A DNA stretch of 64,000 nucleotides, from positions 1 through 64,000 of the forward strand of contig CAMBYH010000007.1 in assembly GCA_945872065.1 (NCBI GenBank), in the 5' to 3' direction. The notes below the pieces were generated by a model. That model worked only from the letters and a program-made list of their open reading frames with translations, ran no database searches and was not told the DNA's origin. The DNA is from Arsukibacterium tuosuense (GTDB lineage Bacteria; Pseudomonadota; Gammaproteobacteria; Steroidobacterales; GCA-2729495). Positions 1 to 7,053 of the stretch are shown here, piece by piece. Position 1 is the stretch's first letter, and the number at the start of each line of letters is the position of its first letter. The position numbers and the translations under genes were made by a program.

Positions 1-234
1 GGCATGCCTGCCCGGATTCAGGGAAAGGCCATGAAAGCGCCGGGCCAGCTTTTGTTTCAGGCCACCCGGTCCACGGCCCGGCGGCTTCACCTGAGTAGTC
101 ACCGGAGGGGCGGTTCGGGTTCGGGCGGGCGGGGAATCAGCGGCGTCCAGCGCCCTCTGGCGCCAGAGGCGATACAGGACCGGTGCCGCCAGACCGATGC
201 TGGTGCAGAGTGTTGCCCAAAGAATGCCATTCAT
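1..234 (-). CDS. Small membrane-anchored protein, 3' part cut off by window edge
   Basis: Reading from an ATG at 234 toward position 1, 78 codons stay open to the window edge, so the C-terminus is missing. The first 20 residues (MNGILWATLCTSIGLAAPVL) form one hydrophobic helix, followed by basic YRLWRQR and a Pro/Arg-rich tail, as in a single-pass inner-membrane protein with a short cytoplasmic tail. A GGGAGG ribosome-binding site lies about ten bases upstream of the ATG, which supports this strand over the opposite one. I do not recognise a family. It is followed on the opposite side by a PspC-domain gene transcribed the same way, with about 140 bases between. No function can be given. Confidence 0.5.
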   Translation of the reverse strand, partial: MNGILWATLCTSIGLAAPVLYRLWRQRALDAADSPPARTRTAPPVTTQVKPPGRGPGGLKQKLARRFHGLSLNPGRHA

Positions 235-372
235 CGCCGCGGCCCTCCCACCAGAGCTTGCAGGCCTTTAAGAGCCTGAATTCTCTCTGAGTCCGGGGGG
301 AGGGGCGCGGTCGGCGGTCACAGTGCTACATCACGGCAGGCCCCGGGGCGCCCCCCCACGGCCCTTGAGGAA

Positions 373-576
373 TCAGTCCTCAGCCAGGGGTGTGACCAGC
401 CACAGGATCAGGTAAACGAGAAGGCCCGGGAAGGCGGCACTGAGGATGGAGAGCAGGATATAGGCCAGCCGGACAGCCGTCGGGTCCCAGCCCAGCCACT
501 CGGCTATCCCGCCGCAGACGCCCCCCAGCATCTTGTTCTTCCGGGAGCGGCGGAGGAGGGGTCTTGGAGTTTCCAT
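373..576 (-). CDS. PspC-domain small membrane protein
   Basis: A 67-residue protein that is almost entirely a PspC domain: a basic N-terminus, the signature KMLGGVCGGIAEWLGWDPT at about residues 15-33, then one long hydrophobic segment (about residues 38-62). Stand-alone PspC proteins are inner-membrane proteins linked to the phage-shock/envelope-stress response, where PspC senses stress and sequesters PspA; small free-standing homologues are common and their role is less certain. No pspA, pspB or pspF lies next to it, so a Psp-system role is not supported by context. It is divergent from the downstream EF-G gene, whose start is 60 bases away. Confidence 0.85.
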   Translation of the reverse strand: METPRPLLRRSRKNKMLGGVCGGIAEWLGWDPTAVRLAYILLSILSAAFPGLLVYLILWLVTPLAED

Positions 577-636
577 CGGTATCCCCTGACAGGCTAGAAT
601 GGCGGATTAACCAATCACACCACAAAAGACGAGATC

Positions 637-2766
637 ATGGCTAGAAAGAAAGACCTTTCCCTCTATCGCAACATCGGCATCGTGGCCCATATCGACGCCG
701 GCAAGACCACGACTACCGAGCGTGTCCTTTACTACACCGGCCGGAAGCACCAGATCGTCGAGGTGCACGACACCAAGGACGGCAAGGGCAGTACGACCAC
801 CGACTACCTCGAGCAGGAGCGCAAGCGCGGGATCACGATCCAGAGCGCCGCCGTCTCGACGGAGTGGAAGGGGCACCAGATCAACGTCATCGATACCCCC
901 GGCCACGTGGACTTCACCATCGAAGTGAACCGCAGCCTGCGGGTTCTCGACGGCGCCGTAGTTGTCTTTGACGGCGTCGCCGGCGTCGAGCCCCAGACGG
1001 AAACGAACTGGCGCCTCGCCAACCAGTACAACGTGCCCCGCATGTGCTACATCAACAAGATGGACCGCATGGGTGCGAACTTCGGCCATTGCGTCAAGGG
1101 TATCCGGGAGCGCCTCGGTGCCAACATCGTGCTCTGCCACGTCCCGCTTGGCAGCGATACGGAGTTCACCGGCATGGCGGACCTCATCGCCGGGGTCGCC
1201 TACATCTGGGCGTCCGACGACAAGGACAGCGAGTGGGAAACCGTGCCCCTCGACCAGTTGAAGGGCCGCTTCAACTTTGCGACCAGCCGGGACAATGTCT
1301 GGATCGACGACATTCCGAAGCTGCGCCAGGATGCCCTGGAGACGGCACTGGCCTTCGACGACGAAGCATTCATGGAATTTGTTGAGAACGGCAAGTTCGA
1401 TCCCGCCGTCCTCAAGGCCTGTATCCGCAAGGGCACCGTCGCCGGCCAGCTGGTGCCCGTTTTCTGCGGCTCCTCATTCAAGAACAAGGGTGTGCAGCAG
1501 TTGCTGGACGCCGTTGTCGACTACCTGCCCTACCCGGGTGAGACCGGCGGCATTGCCCTGGTGGACGAGGACGGCAAGTCGATCGGCCTTCAGGAAGTAA
1601 GCGATGAGGCCCCGGCCCGCGCCCTCGCCTTCAAGGTGATCAACGACCAGTTCGGTACGCTCACCTTCGCACGCATCTACTCGGGGACGATCAAGAAGGG
1701 TGATACCCTCCTGAACGTCACGCGGGGCAAGAAGGAGAAGGTCGGACGTATCGTCGAGGTTCAGGCCAATGCCACCAAGGACATCGACGAAGCCCGCGCC
1801 GGCGACATCTGCGCCTTTGTCTCGATGAAGGACACAGAAACCGGTGACTCCCTCAGCGATCCGGCGCATCCCGCCCTGCTCGAGCGCATGCGTTTCCCGG
1901 ATCCGGTCATCAGCGTCTCGGTGGAACCCAAGACCCGGGCCGACGTGGACAAGATGTCGACGGCGATCTACAAGATGGTGAAGGCGGATCCTTCCCTGCG
2001 ACTTGAAGTGGACCACGACACGGGTCAGACCATCCTCAAGGGGATGGGCGAGCTCCATCTGGAAGTGACCATCGACCGCATGCGCACCGAGCTGGGCGTG
2101 GAAGCTAACATGGGCAAGCCCCGGGTGAGCTTCCGGGAAGCCTTTGGTACAACGCTGGAGCGCGTTTACACCCACAAGAAGCAGTCCGGCGGATCCGGTC
2201 AGTACGCCGAGATCAAGATGATCTTCGAGCCCGGCCTGCCAGGCAGCGGCGTGCAGTTCTCCGACGAAGTGGTTGGCGGACGCATTCCCCGGGAGTTCAT
2301 TCCCTCCGTCGAGTACGCGATCCGCACCGAGTGCAAGCGCGGGCAGATTGCTGGCTACGAAGTAGTCGACTTCAATGCCCGTCTGATCGATGGCAAGTAT
2401 CACGACGTGGACAGTTCCGCGCTGGCCTTCGAGATTGCCGGTCGCGCCATGTTCCGTGAGGCTCACAAGGCCAGCAAACCGAAGCTGCTGGAGCCGATCA
2501 TGCGCGTGGAGGTGGTCCTCGATGCGGACTATCTCGGCGAGATCATCGGCGACTTCAACCGGCGCCGCGGTTCGGTAACGGAGCAAGGCCAGAAGGGCCC
2601 GTCAGCTTTCGTGCAGGGCTTCATTCCGCTGGCGGAAATGTTTGGCTACATCAACTTCCTGCGGTCTGCCACGAGCGGTCGCGGCACCTTCACGATGGAG
2701 TTTGGTCACTACGCCGAGGTGTCGGCGGGCCTGGTCGAGAAGCTGATGGAGCGCGAGACGAAGTAG
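637..2766 (+). CDS. fusA: Elongation factor G paralogue (EF-G 2 type)
   Basis: A 709-residue translational GTPase. The P-loop AHIDAGKT is at 17-24, RGITI (G2 region) near 64-68, DTPGH at 86-90 and NKMD at 140-143; domains II to V follow to a normal EF-G C-terminus, so it looks full length and active. It drives GTP-dependent translocation or, in some paralogues, ribosome recycling. Between EVHD and the switch I region it has about six extra residues (TKDGKG) compared with the usual bacterial EF-G, resembling the KDG-containing loop of mitochondrial EF-G1/spdEFG-type proteins. It is not in a str operon: no rpsL, rpsG or tuf is adjacent, and it ends at its own strong terminator. I therefore think it is a second EF-G rather than the housekeeping copy; fusA is used in the broad sense. 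Confidence 0.9.
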   Translation: MARKKDLSLYRNIGIVAHIDAGKTTTTERVLYYTGRKHQIVEVHDTKDGKGSTTTDYLEQERKRGITIQSAAVSTEWKGHQINVIDTPGHVDFTIEVNRSLRVLDGAVVVFDGVAGVEPQTETNWRLANQYNVPRMCYINKMDRMGANFGHCVKGIRERLGANIVLCHVPLGSDTEFTGMADLIAGVAYIWASDDKDSEWETVPLDQLKGRFNFATSRDNVWIDDIPKLRQDALETALAFDDEAFMEFVENGKFDPAVLKACIRKGTVAGQLVPVFCGSSFKNKGVQQLLDAVVDYLPYPGETGGIALVDEDGKSIGLQEVSDEAPARALAFKVINDQFGTLTFARIYSGTIKKGDTLLNVTRGKKEKVGRIVEVQANATKDIDEARAGDICAFVSMKDTETGDSLSDPAHPALLERMRFPDPVISVSVEPKTRADVDKMSTAIYKMVKADPSLRLEVDHDTGQTILKGMGELHLEVTIDRMRTELGVEANMGKPRVSFREAFGTTLERVYTHKKQSGGSGQYAEIKMIFEPGLPGSGVQFSDEVVGGRIPREFIPSVEYAIRTECKRGQIAGYEVVDFNARLIDGKYHDVDSSALAFEIAGRAMFREAHKASKPKLLEPIMRVEVVLDADYLGEIIGDFNRRRGSVTEQGQKGPSAFVQGFIPLAEMFGYINFLRSATSGRGTFTMEFGHYAEVSAGLVEKLMERETK

Positions 2767-2781
2767 GCTTTTTGCCACGAC

Positions 2782-2806
2782 GTAGGAGCGCCTTTAGGCG
2801 CGATCC
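2782..2806 (+). repeat. REP-type palindrome, copy 1
   Basis: The core GCGCCTTTAGGCGC (2788-2801) is a perfect palindrome around TT, preceded by GTAGGA. It is a variant of the REP class GTAGGAGCGGCTTNAGCCGC found in gammaproteobacterial genomes. It sits between the EF-G stop codon and the intrinsic terminator. Related copies lie at 5984-6008 and 24695-24716. Confidence 0.7.
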
Positions 2807-2817
2807 CAAAGTTGTAA

Positions 2818-2859
2818 GGGCCGGCCTGTTTCATTCTGAATGGGCCGGCCCTTTTTTTT
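2818..2859 (+). terminator. Rho-independent terminator of the EF-G gene
   Basis: A nine-base-pair GC stem, GGGCCGGCC (2818-2826) pairing with GGCCGGCCC (2843-2851), with a 16-base loop, is followed directly by eight T residues (2852-2859). It lies about 50 bases past the EF-G stop. The convergent MerT-like gene ends at 2898 on the other strand; the upstream flank lacks an A-run, so strong termination is expected mainly for the plus strand. Confidence 0.9.
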
Positions 2860-2897
2860 ATCCCATTCAAACTGGTGGCATTGGGCTCGCTGAATGC

Positions 2898-3284
2898 TCA
2901 GGTAGCCGTCATAAGCGGCAGCAAAAAGGCAGCGAACGCCCCGGCCGCTACCAGGACGGCGGAGGCAACAAACAGCCCGCCGCTGAAACGGCGCAAACGC
3001 TGACAGGTCTCGGCCAGTGCCGGGTCGGCCGGGCACGGCAGGTACCGCGCTTGCCGCAGAGCGAGACCACTGATGGCCAGCATCCCTGCCGCTGTTCCGA
3101 AGACCAGGCCTTTGTGCTCGCTCAGCCAGATGAGCTGGGGGATGGCGGTGACCAGTCCGACCACTACCGCACCGGCGCCCAGTGATACGAGCACGGCTGG
3201 GAGGACGCAACAGACCAGCGTGGTGACGCTGGTGCATAGTGCGCCGACGGACAGCCAGACATTCCGGCGGAGGGGTTCGATCAC
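2898..3284 (-). CDS. MerT-like heavy-metal transport membrane protein
   Basis: A 128-residue inner-membrane protein with three hydrophobic segments (about residues 9-30, 32-52 and 102-125). The first helix carries the vicinal pair C25-C26 in TLVCCVLPAVLVSLGAG, and the cytoplasmic loop carries a second Cys pair in LPCPADPALAETC; both are hallmarks of MerT-type carriers, which pass a soft metal ion from a periplasmic MerP to the cytosol. I start it at the GTG at 3284, which overlaps the TGA of the upstream MerP-like gene as GTGA, giving translational coupling; a longer in-frame start would run through that gene. No merA, merR or merB is in view, so the metal is unproven (mercury, copper or another thiophilic ion). 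Confidence 0.75.
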   Translation of the reverse strand: MIEPLRRNVWLSVGALCTSVTTLVCCVLPAVLVSLGAGAVVVGLVTAIPQLIWLSEHKGLVFGTAAGMLAISGLALRQARYLPCPADPALAETCQRLRRFSGGLFVASAVLVAAGAFAAFLLPLMTAT

Positions 3285-3613
3285 TTGCCTGCTGCCTTGA
3301 CCTGCTCCCGGAGAGTGGCGATGGGCGTCTCCGTGTGCCGGATGTCCATCACGGCATATCCCGCACCTTCGAGTGCGTCCGTCAGTTCTGCGTCGGATAT
3401 TGTGGCGCCTTCCCGTAGGCCCACGGCGACCAGGCGCTGCTCCAGACTGACCAGCACGTCCGCGGTGGCCGGAAACTTCCGCAGGCGCTTTTCGATGCCC
3501 TGGGCGCAGAATCCACAAACCAGGCCATTGACGGTCACTTCAACAGTCTCTGCCGCAGACATGAGGGAAAACAGCAGGAGTACCGGGATCGACAGGAATC
3601 TGTAAGTTTGCAT
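3281..3613 (-). CDS. Periplasmic HMA-domain metal-binding protein (MerP-like)
   Basis: A 110-residue protein with a Sec signal peptide (about residues 1-21, cleavage near AAE) and one heavy-metal-associated fold. The metal-binding motif is GLVCGFCAQ with C33 and C36; the usual GMTCxxC is altered at Met. It probably captures a soft metal ion in the periplasm and passes it to the MerT-like protein encoded next. The C-terminal 30 residues (after about 85) extend beyond the normal HMA fold. It is third of four co-directional genes on the minus strand and its stop overlaps the next start by four bases. Copper chaperone is an alternative reading of the same fold. Confidence 0.8.
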   Translation of the reverse strand: MQTYRFLSIPVLLLFSLMSAAETVEVTVNGLVCGFCAQGIEKRLRKFPATADVLVSLEQRLVAVGLREGATISDAELTDALEGAGYAVMDIRHTETPIATLREQVKAAGK

Positions 3614-3629
3614 TGGAGGTCCTCCAGAA

Positions 3630-4295
3630 TCAGAAATTCACCATCACCATGGATTGCAGGTTGCCATCCTCGGTAACCCCGGCTTCCACCCATATGCTGC
3701 CTTTGAAGACCCGCAACAGTGCCGCCCACTCCGTACCCCGGTAGAGATCGCCAGTGTAGGTCCGACCCTGAACGACGAGCCAGACCGCGACCTGGTCGTA
3801 TTCGTGGGCATAGGGGGCGACGCCGAGCTGCAGAGTGTCGATGCGGTGCGTGAACTCGCTGCTGTCATAGAAGTCGCTCTTGAGCGAGCCGTAGACCCGC
3901 CGGGTCTCATAGTCCACCTGGCCTCCGGCATAGCCGGTGAAGACCTGACCGCTGAAGTCATTGCCGCTTGCACCGCCTGCGCCACCCCAGACGAACACAT
4001 TCGCCTGGGCGGCAGCCATGTTCCAGCGTTTCAGAAGGTAGTTTCCCCGGGCATAGGTGATATTGAGAACAGTGTCATCGACGTCGCTGTCGAGCCGGAG
4101 ATAGCCGCCGCCGAAGGAATAACGGTGCGAGGGCGCGTAGAAGCCCTGCACCTCTTCCATGGTCCCGGCGCCGTACTCGCCCATCAGAGTCGTTCCGCCC
4201 GCGAAGGCAATGGGTTTGGCGATGGCCGCGGTCCAGGCAGCAGTGCCCAGCAAGGTTAGCAAGACGGCAGTGCGTACGGTGGTATTGGGCATCAT
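3630..4295 (-). CDS. Predicted outer-membrane/secreted beta-rich protein in metal operon
   Basis: A 221-residue protein with a signal peptide (about residues 1-26, ending AIAKP). The mature part alternates polar and aromatic residues (for example YSFGGGYLRLD, VYGSLKSDFYD, IWVEAGV) and ends in MVNF, a terminal Phe typical of outer-membrane barrels. No known family is recognised. A GGAGGG Shine-Dalgarno lies six bases before ATGATG, supporting this start. It sits between a Cys-rich exported protein and the MerP-like gene, with 16 bases before the latter, so a role in metal passage or tolerance at the outer membrane is a reasonable inference only. Confidence 0.6.
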   Translation of the reverse strand: MMPNTTVRTAVLLTLLGTAAWTAAIAKPIAFAGGTTLMGEYGAGTMEEVQGFYAPSHRYSFGGGYLRLDSDVDDTVLNITYARGNYLLKRWNMAAAQANVFVWGGAGGASGNDFSGQVFTGYAGGQVDYETRRVYGSLKSDFYDSSEFTHRIDTLQLGVAPYAHEYDQVAVWLVVQGRTYTGDLYRGTEWAALLRVFKGSIWVEAGVTEDGNLQSMVMVNF

Positions 4296-4369
4296 GAGCC
4301 CTCCTCAGGTAGTTCAGTGACAAATGCAGCAGACCGCGCCCGGTGGGCGGTCTTGCGGTTTGGTCAGAG

Positions 4370-4708
4370 TTACCAGATAGGAGGGCGGGTAGGCGGAGCG
4401 TGAGCGTAGCTGGCAAGCGCAGCAGGCGCCTGGAAAGTCTGGCCTGCGGGAGGCGCGCTGGGCGTGACAGTGGAGAGGGACGAGATTGCCGGCGCAATCA
4501 CGCCGGTCGCCTCACAGCACGACTGTCCGGCTCCCCACTGGCAGCAGGCCTCAGCGTCAGGCACAGCTGCACCAGGAGCGCCAGCTCCGAGGTGGCCGTG
4601 GCCACAATCGCGGTGGGTGGTTGCTGCAGGAACCGCAGCCTGGAGTGGCGCGAGGCCCTGCAGGATCACCGCCGTGAGAAGCAGCAAACGGGCGAGAACC
4701 TTGCGCAT
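4370..4708 (-). CDS. Small exported Cys/His-rich protein (DUF2946/CopL-like)
   Basis: A 112-residue protein with a signal peptide (about 1-24, ending LQAA). The mature part carries DCGHGH followed by EACCQW and SCC, then a Pro/Ala-rich tail ending PPIW. Small exported proteins with CC motifs and a Pro-rich C-terminus of this layout occur in copper-resistance loci (DUF2946/CopL-like), so metal binding is likely; assignment to that family is by pattern only. It is first of the four-gene metal cluster and starts 28 bases after the end of the upstream MFS gene, so read-through is possible. Confidence 0.55.
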   Translation of the reverse strand: MRKVLARLLLLTAVILQGLAPLQAAVPAATTHRDCGHGHLGAGAPGAAVPDAEACCQWGAGQSCCEATGVIAPAISSLSTVTPSAPPAGQTFQAPAALASYAHAPPTRPPIW

Positions 4709-4736
4709 AGCGCTAGCATAGTCCCGACCATCTCGA

Positions 4737-5978
4737 CTAGCCAGTTAACGCCGCGTTGCGCCCCGCCTGAAAATCGGGATATTTCCCGAGACCGAGCAGC
4801 ATTACTGCCCCGGCGATAAACAGCCCGATGGCCACGTAGAGCATCGCGTCGTAGGTCCCCGTGGTATCCCGGACCCAGCCGTACACGGCGGGCGACACCG
4901 CTGATGCCAGCCCGAAGGGCAGGTAGAGCATCCCGTAAATCTTTCCGTAGTGGGCCATGCCGAAGTAGCGACCGGCGAGAAACGCGATGAGATCAGTCTC
5001 CGCGCCCGTTGCGATGCCGAGAATGACTGCGGATACCACGGCCAGAACCGGGGTCAGGCCGTCGCCTGCGAGCAGCCAGCAGGCAATTGCTGGTGCACTC
5101 AGTAAGGGCAACGTGACCAGGGGTGCCCAGAATCGGTCCAGCAAGTAGCCAGTGCCCACGCGGCCGACGAGGATGGCGAGGCCCTGTGTGCTGACGATCG
5201 CAGCGGCGGCCGTCACCGTGAATCCGTGCCCGATCAGCAACTGGGCCAGATGGACGAAAACACCCCCATAGGCGAAAGCCACGCACAGGATCGAGAGCCA
5301 GATCAGCCAGAAGCGATACCCGCCAAAGGCCTGGCGGAGTGTCACGCCGGGCAGCACGCCGTCCACCGTCAGTTCCGGGGGGCGTTGCTCAGGACGGGGT
5401 TCGCGGAACAGCAACAGACCGATGGGCAGGGCGAGGAACAGGGGCAGTAAAGCGAGGATGGGGAAGGTCAGGCGCCAGCCGAAATTCTCGACGCTATAGG
5501 CAGCCAGCGGTGGCACGAGGATGGCAGTCAGGCTCGTGCCAACCAGCGTGATGCCCAGCGCCAGCCCGCGCCGGCGGAAAAACCAGAGATTGACGCCCCG
5601 GGTCCAGGTGACAGGGGTGGAACCGAAGCCCACGACGCCGACCACCAGCCACAGGAGCCAGTAGCCCATCAGCGAGGCGGGGGTCAGGGCCAGTGCCGCG
5701 AAGGAAAGGCCGAAGGCCAGTAGCGAGAAGAGCGCCACAGGTCGGACCCCGTACCGGTCGCTCAACGAGCCGTACACCGGCACCAGCAGTGATCCGGCAA
5801 TACCGCAGATGGTCAGGCCCAGGCTGATGTCCCGGAACGACCAGCCGAACTCCTCGTGGAGCGGCCCGAGCAGGAAGCCGATGGAGTTGTAGGGGATGGG
5901 CGATGCGCCGCAGGCGACACCGACCATGGCGGCGACGAGGACTTTCCAGCCGAGGGTGAATTCGGAGCGGGGTGGCAT
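4737..5978 (-). CDS. Major facilitator superfamily transporter (monocarboxylate/OFA type)
   Basis: A 413-residue inner-membrane carrier with about twelve hydrophobic segments. The loop between TM2 and TM3 carries the MFS signature (GSLSDRYGVRP, about residues 69-79) and the protein resembles the oxalate/formate antiporter and monocarboxylate branch, which moves organic anions by proton symport or exchange. It follows the UbiD and nitrilase-fold genes on the same strand with 25 bases between, so I infer it carries the substrate or product of that small pathway. The intergenic bases are a REP palindrome that may dampen its expression. Substrate cannot be read from sequence. Confidence 0.85.
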   Translation of the reverse strand: MPPRSEFTLGWKVLVAAMVGVACGASPIPYNSIGFLLGPLHEEFGWSFRDISLGLTICGIAGSLLVPVYGSLSDRYGVRPVALFSLLAFGLSFAALALTPASLMGYWLLWLVVGVVGFGSTPVTWTRGVNLWFFRRRGLALGITLVGTSLTAILVPPLAAYSVENFGWRLTFPILALLPLFLALPIGLLLFREPRPEQRPPELTVDGVLPGVTLRQAFGGYRFWLIWLSILCVAFAYGGVFVHLAQLLIGHGFTVTAAAAIVSTQGLAILVGRVGTGYLLDRFWAPLVTLPLLSAPAIACWLLAGDGLTPVLAVVSAVILGIATGAETDLIAFLAGRYFGMAHYGKIYGMLYLPFGLASAVSPAVYGWVRDTTGTYDAMLYVAIGLFIAGAVMLLGLGKYPDFQAGRNAALTG

Positions 5979-5983
5979 GGCGG

Positions 5984-6008
5984 GGTCGCGGCTAAAGCCG
6001 CTCCTACC
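5984..6008 (-). repeat. REP-type palindrome, copy 2, providing a stop codon
   Basis: The perfect palindrome GCGGCTAAAGCCGC spans 5988-6001. On the minus strand the element reads GGTAGGAGCGGCTTTAGCC, and its TAG (6004-6006) is the stop codon of the nitrilase-fold gene. It lies between that gene and the MFS gene of the same transcription unit. Confidence 0.75.
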
Positions 6009-7053
6009 GGGATTTTGGCGTGAATGACCCGCGGGCGATCAGTTCCTTTACCGAGTCTTCAAACACCTTTTCGGTTCCTGCATCGTCCATGGTCGGCAGA
6101 TTCTTCGGCCAGATCGTCTGGTCATAGATTTTCCGGTAGATCTCGGTACGCAGGTAGGGCAGCCAGTTCTGGAACCGGGCCTTCTCGCGGTAATTCCGCA
6201 GTGCCTCGATGTTGATCTCGCTGGCGACGTAGCAGTCGTCCACCACGCTGCTCTGGGCCAGGACCTCGCCCTTGTAGCCGACGATCATCGATTTGCCGCC
6301 CAGGGCACCGCCAATAACGGTGGGCGGGTTGCCTGGCATGATGAGTGCGCCGCAGTTTGGAGCCACCATGTAAGCCGTGTTGTCTGCCGCGCGCGCCCGG
6401 TTCTGCACATCCCAGATCTCCCGGGACACCCAGGGCTCAGGCAGGGAGGCGCGGTAGAGAATCTCGGCGCCGTTCATGGCGAAGCCCCGGTAGCTTTCGG
6501 GGAAGGAGCCTTCCACCCCCACGCTGCCGCCGATATTGCCGATCTCCGTCTTGGCCACCGGGAAGAAGGCATCCAGCGTGTCACCGTGGGTCTTCACCCA
6601 CTGGTCGTACACGTCATGGGGGGTGGTGGAGTGCTCGACGAACAGCACCACGTTCTTCCGGTGCTTGTAGATGATCTTGCCCGCAGGATCGAGAATGAAG
6701 ACCGTGTTGAAGAAGCGATCCGGATATTCCGGCAGCTTTTCCTTGAGCTGGCCAATCAGGTAAATGCCGTGCTGCTTTGCCTTGTTGCCGAGGAACTCGG
6801 TTTCCCAGCCCGGTATCTCGGCAGCCATGGTTGCCGTGTACTCGGCTGAGGAGAGGTGCAGGATCTCGTCCGCGAAGCCCTGGATGCAGCCTTCCCCGAG
6901 CGCGATGAGGCGCACCGGCAGCTCCAGGGAGCAGATGTGGCAGACCAGGTCCACCATGTTCCCGATATGATTGAGGTTTTTCTCCACCTCACTGCGCTTC
7001 GCGCAGTGGCGCACGGTGGTCTGCAGGGCAACCGCGATATAGGGATCGATCAT
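6004..7053 (-). CDS. Nitrilase-superfamily protein lacking the catalytic cysteine
   Basis: A 349-residue carbon-nitrogen hydrolase fold. The usual Glu is in LGEG (E54) and the Lys region is IIYKHRKN (K130/K133), but the nucleophile motif, normally xxCYDxxFPE, reads GSVGVEGSFPE, so the expected Cys is Gly179. With that residue gone, normal thioimidate chemistry is not possible, so it is either a pseudoenzyme, a regulatory or scaffold partner, or a subfamily using another nucleophile. The fold is otherwise intact and long, arguing against decay. Its ATG shares one base with the TGA of the upstream UbiD gene (TGATG), so the two are translationally coupled. The TAG stop lies within a REP element. 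Confidence 0.8.
   Translation of the reverse strand: MIDPYIAVALQTTVRHCAKRSEVEKNLNHIGNMVDLVCHICSLELPVRLIALGEGCIQGFADEILHLSSAEYTATMAAEIPGWETEFLGNKAKQHGIYLIGQLKEKLPEYPDRFFNTVFILDPAGKIIYKHRKNVVLFVEHSTTPHDVYDQWVKTHGDTLDAFFPVAKTEIGNIGGSVGVEGSFPESYRGFAMNGAEILYRASLPEPWVSREIWDVQNRARAADNTAYMVAPNCGALIMPGNPPTVIGGALGGKSMIVGYKGEVLAQSSVVDDCYVASEINIEALRNYREKARFQNWLPYLRTEIYRKIYDQTIWPKNLPTMDDAGTEKVFEDSVKELIARGSFTPKSR

Noticed and set aside
4-279. Open frame of 91 codons on the plus strand at the left edge
   Set aside because: It runs over the minus-strand gene that has a ribosome-binding site and a clear membrane helix; the plus product is Arg-rich with no domain, typical of a shadow frame in GC-rich DNA.
1474-2586. 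370-codon open frame antisense to the EF-G gene
   Set aside because: It mirrors the codon pattern of the EF-G gene and has no recognisable domain; the same holds for the long antisense frames at 15831-18425, 24989-27487 and 53047-54789.
2898-3518. Longer 206-residue version of the MerT-like protein
   Set aside because: The extra N-terminal 78 residues read antiparallel to nothing known and cover the MerP-like gene in another frame; the GTG overlapping that gene's stop explains the data better.
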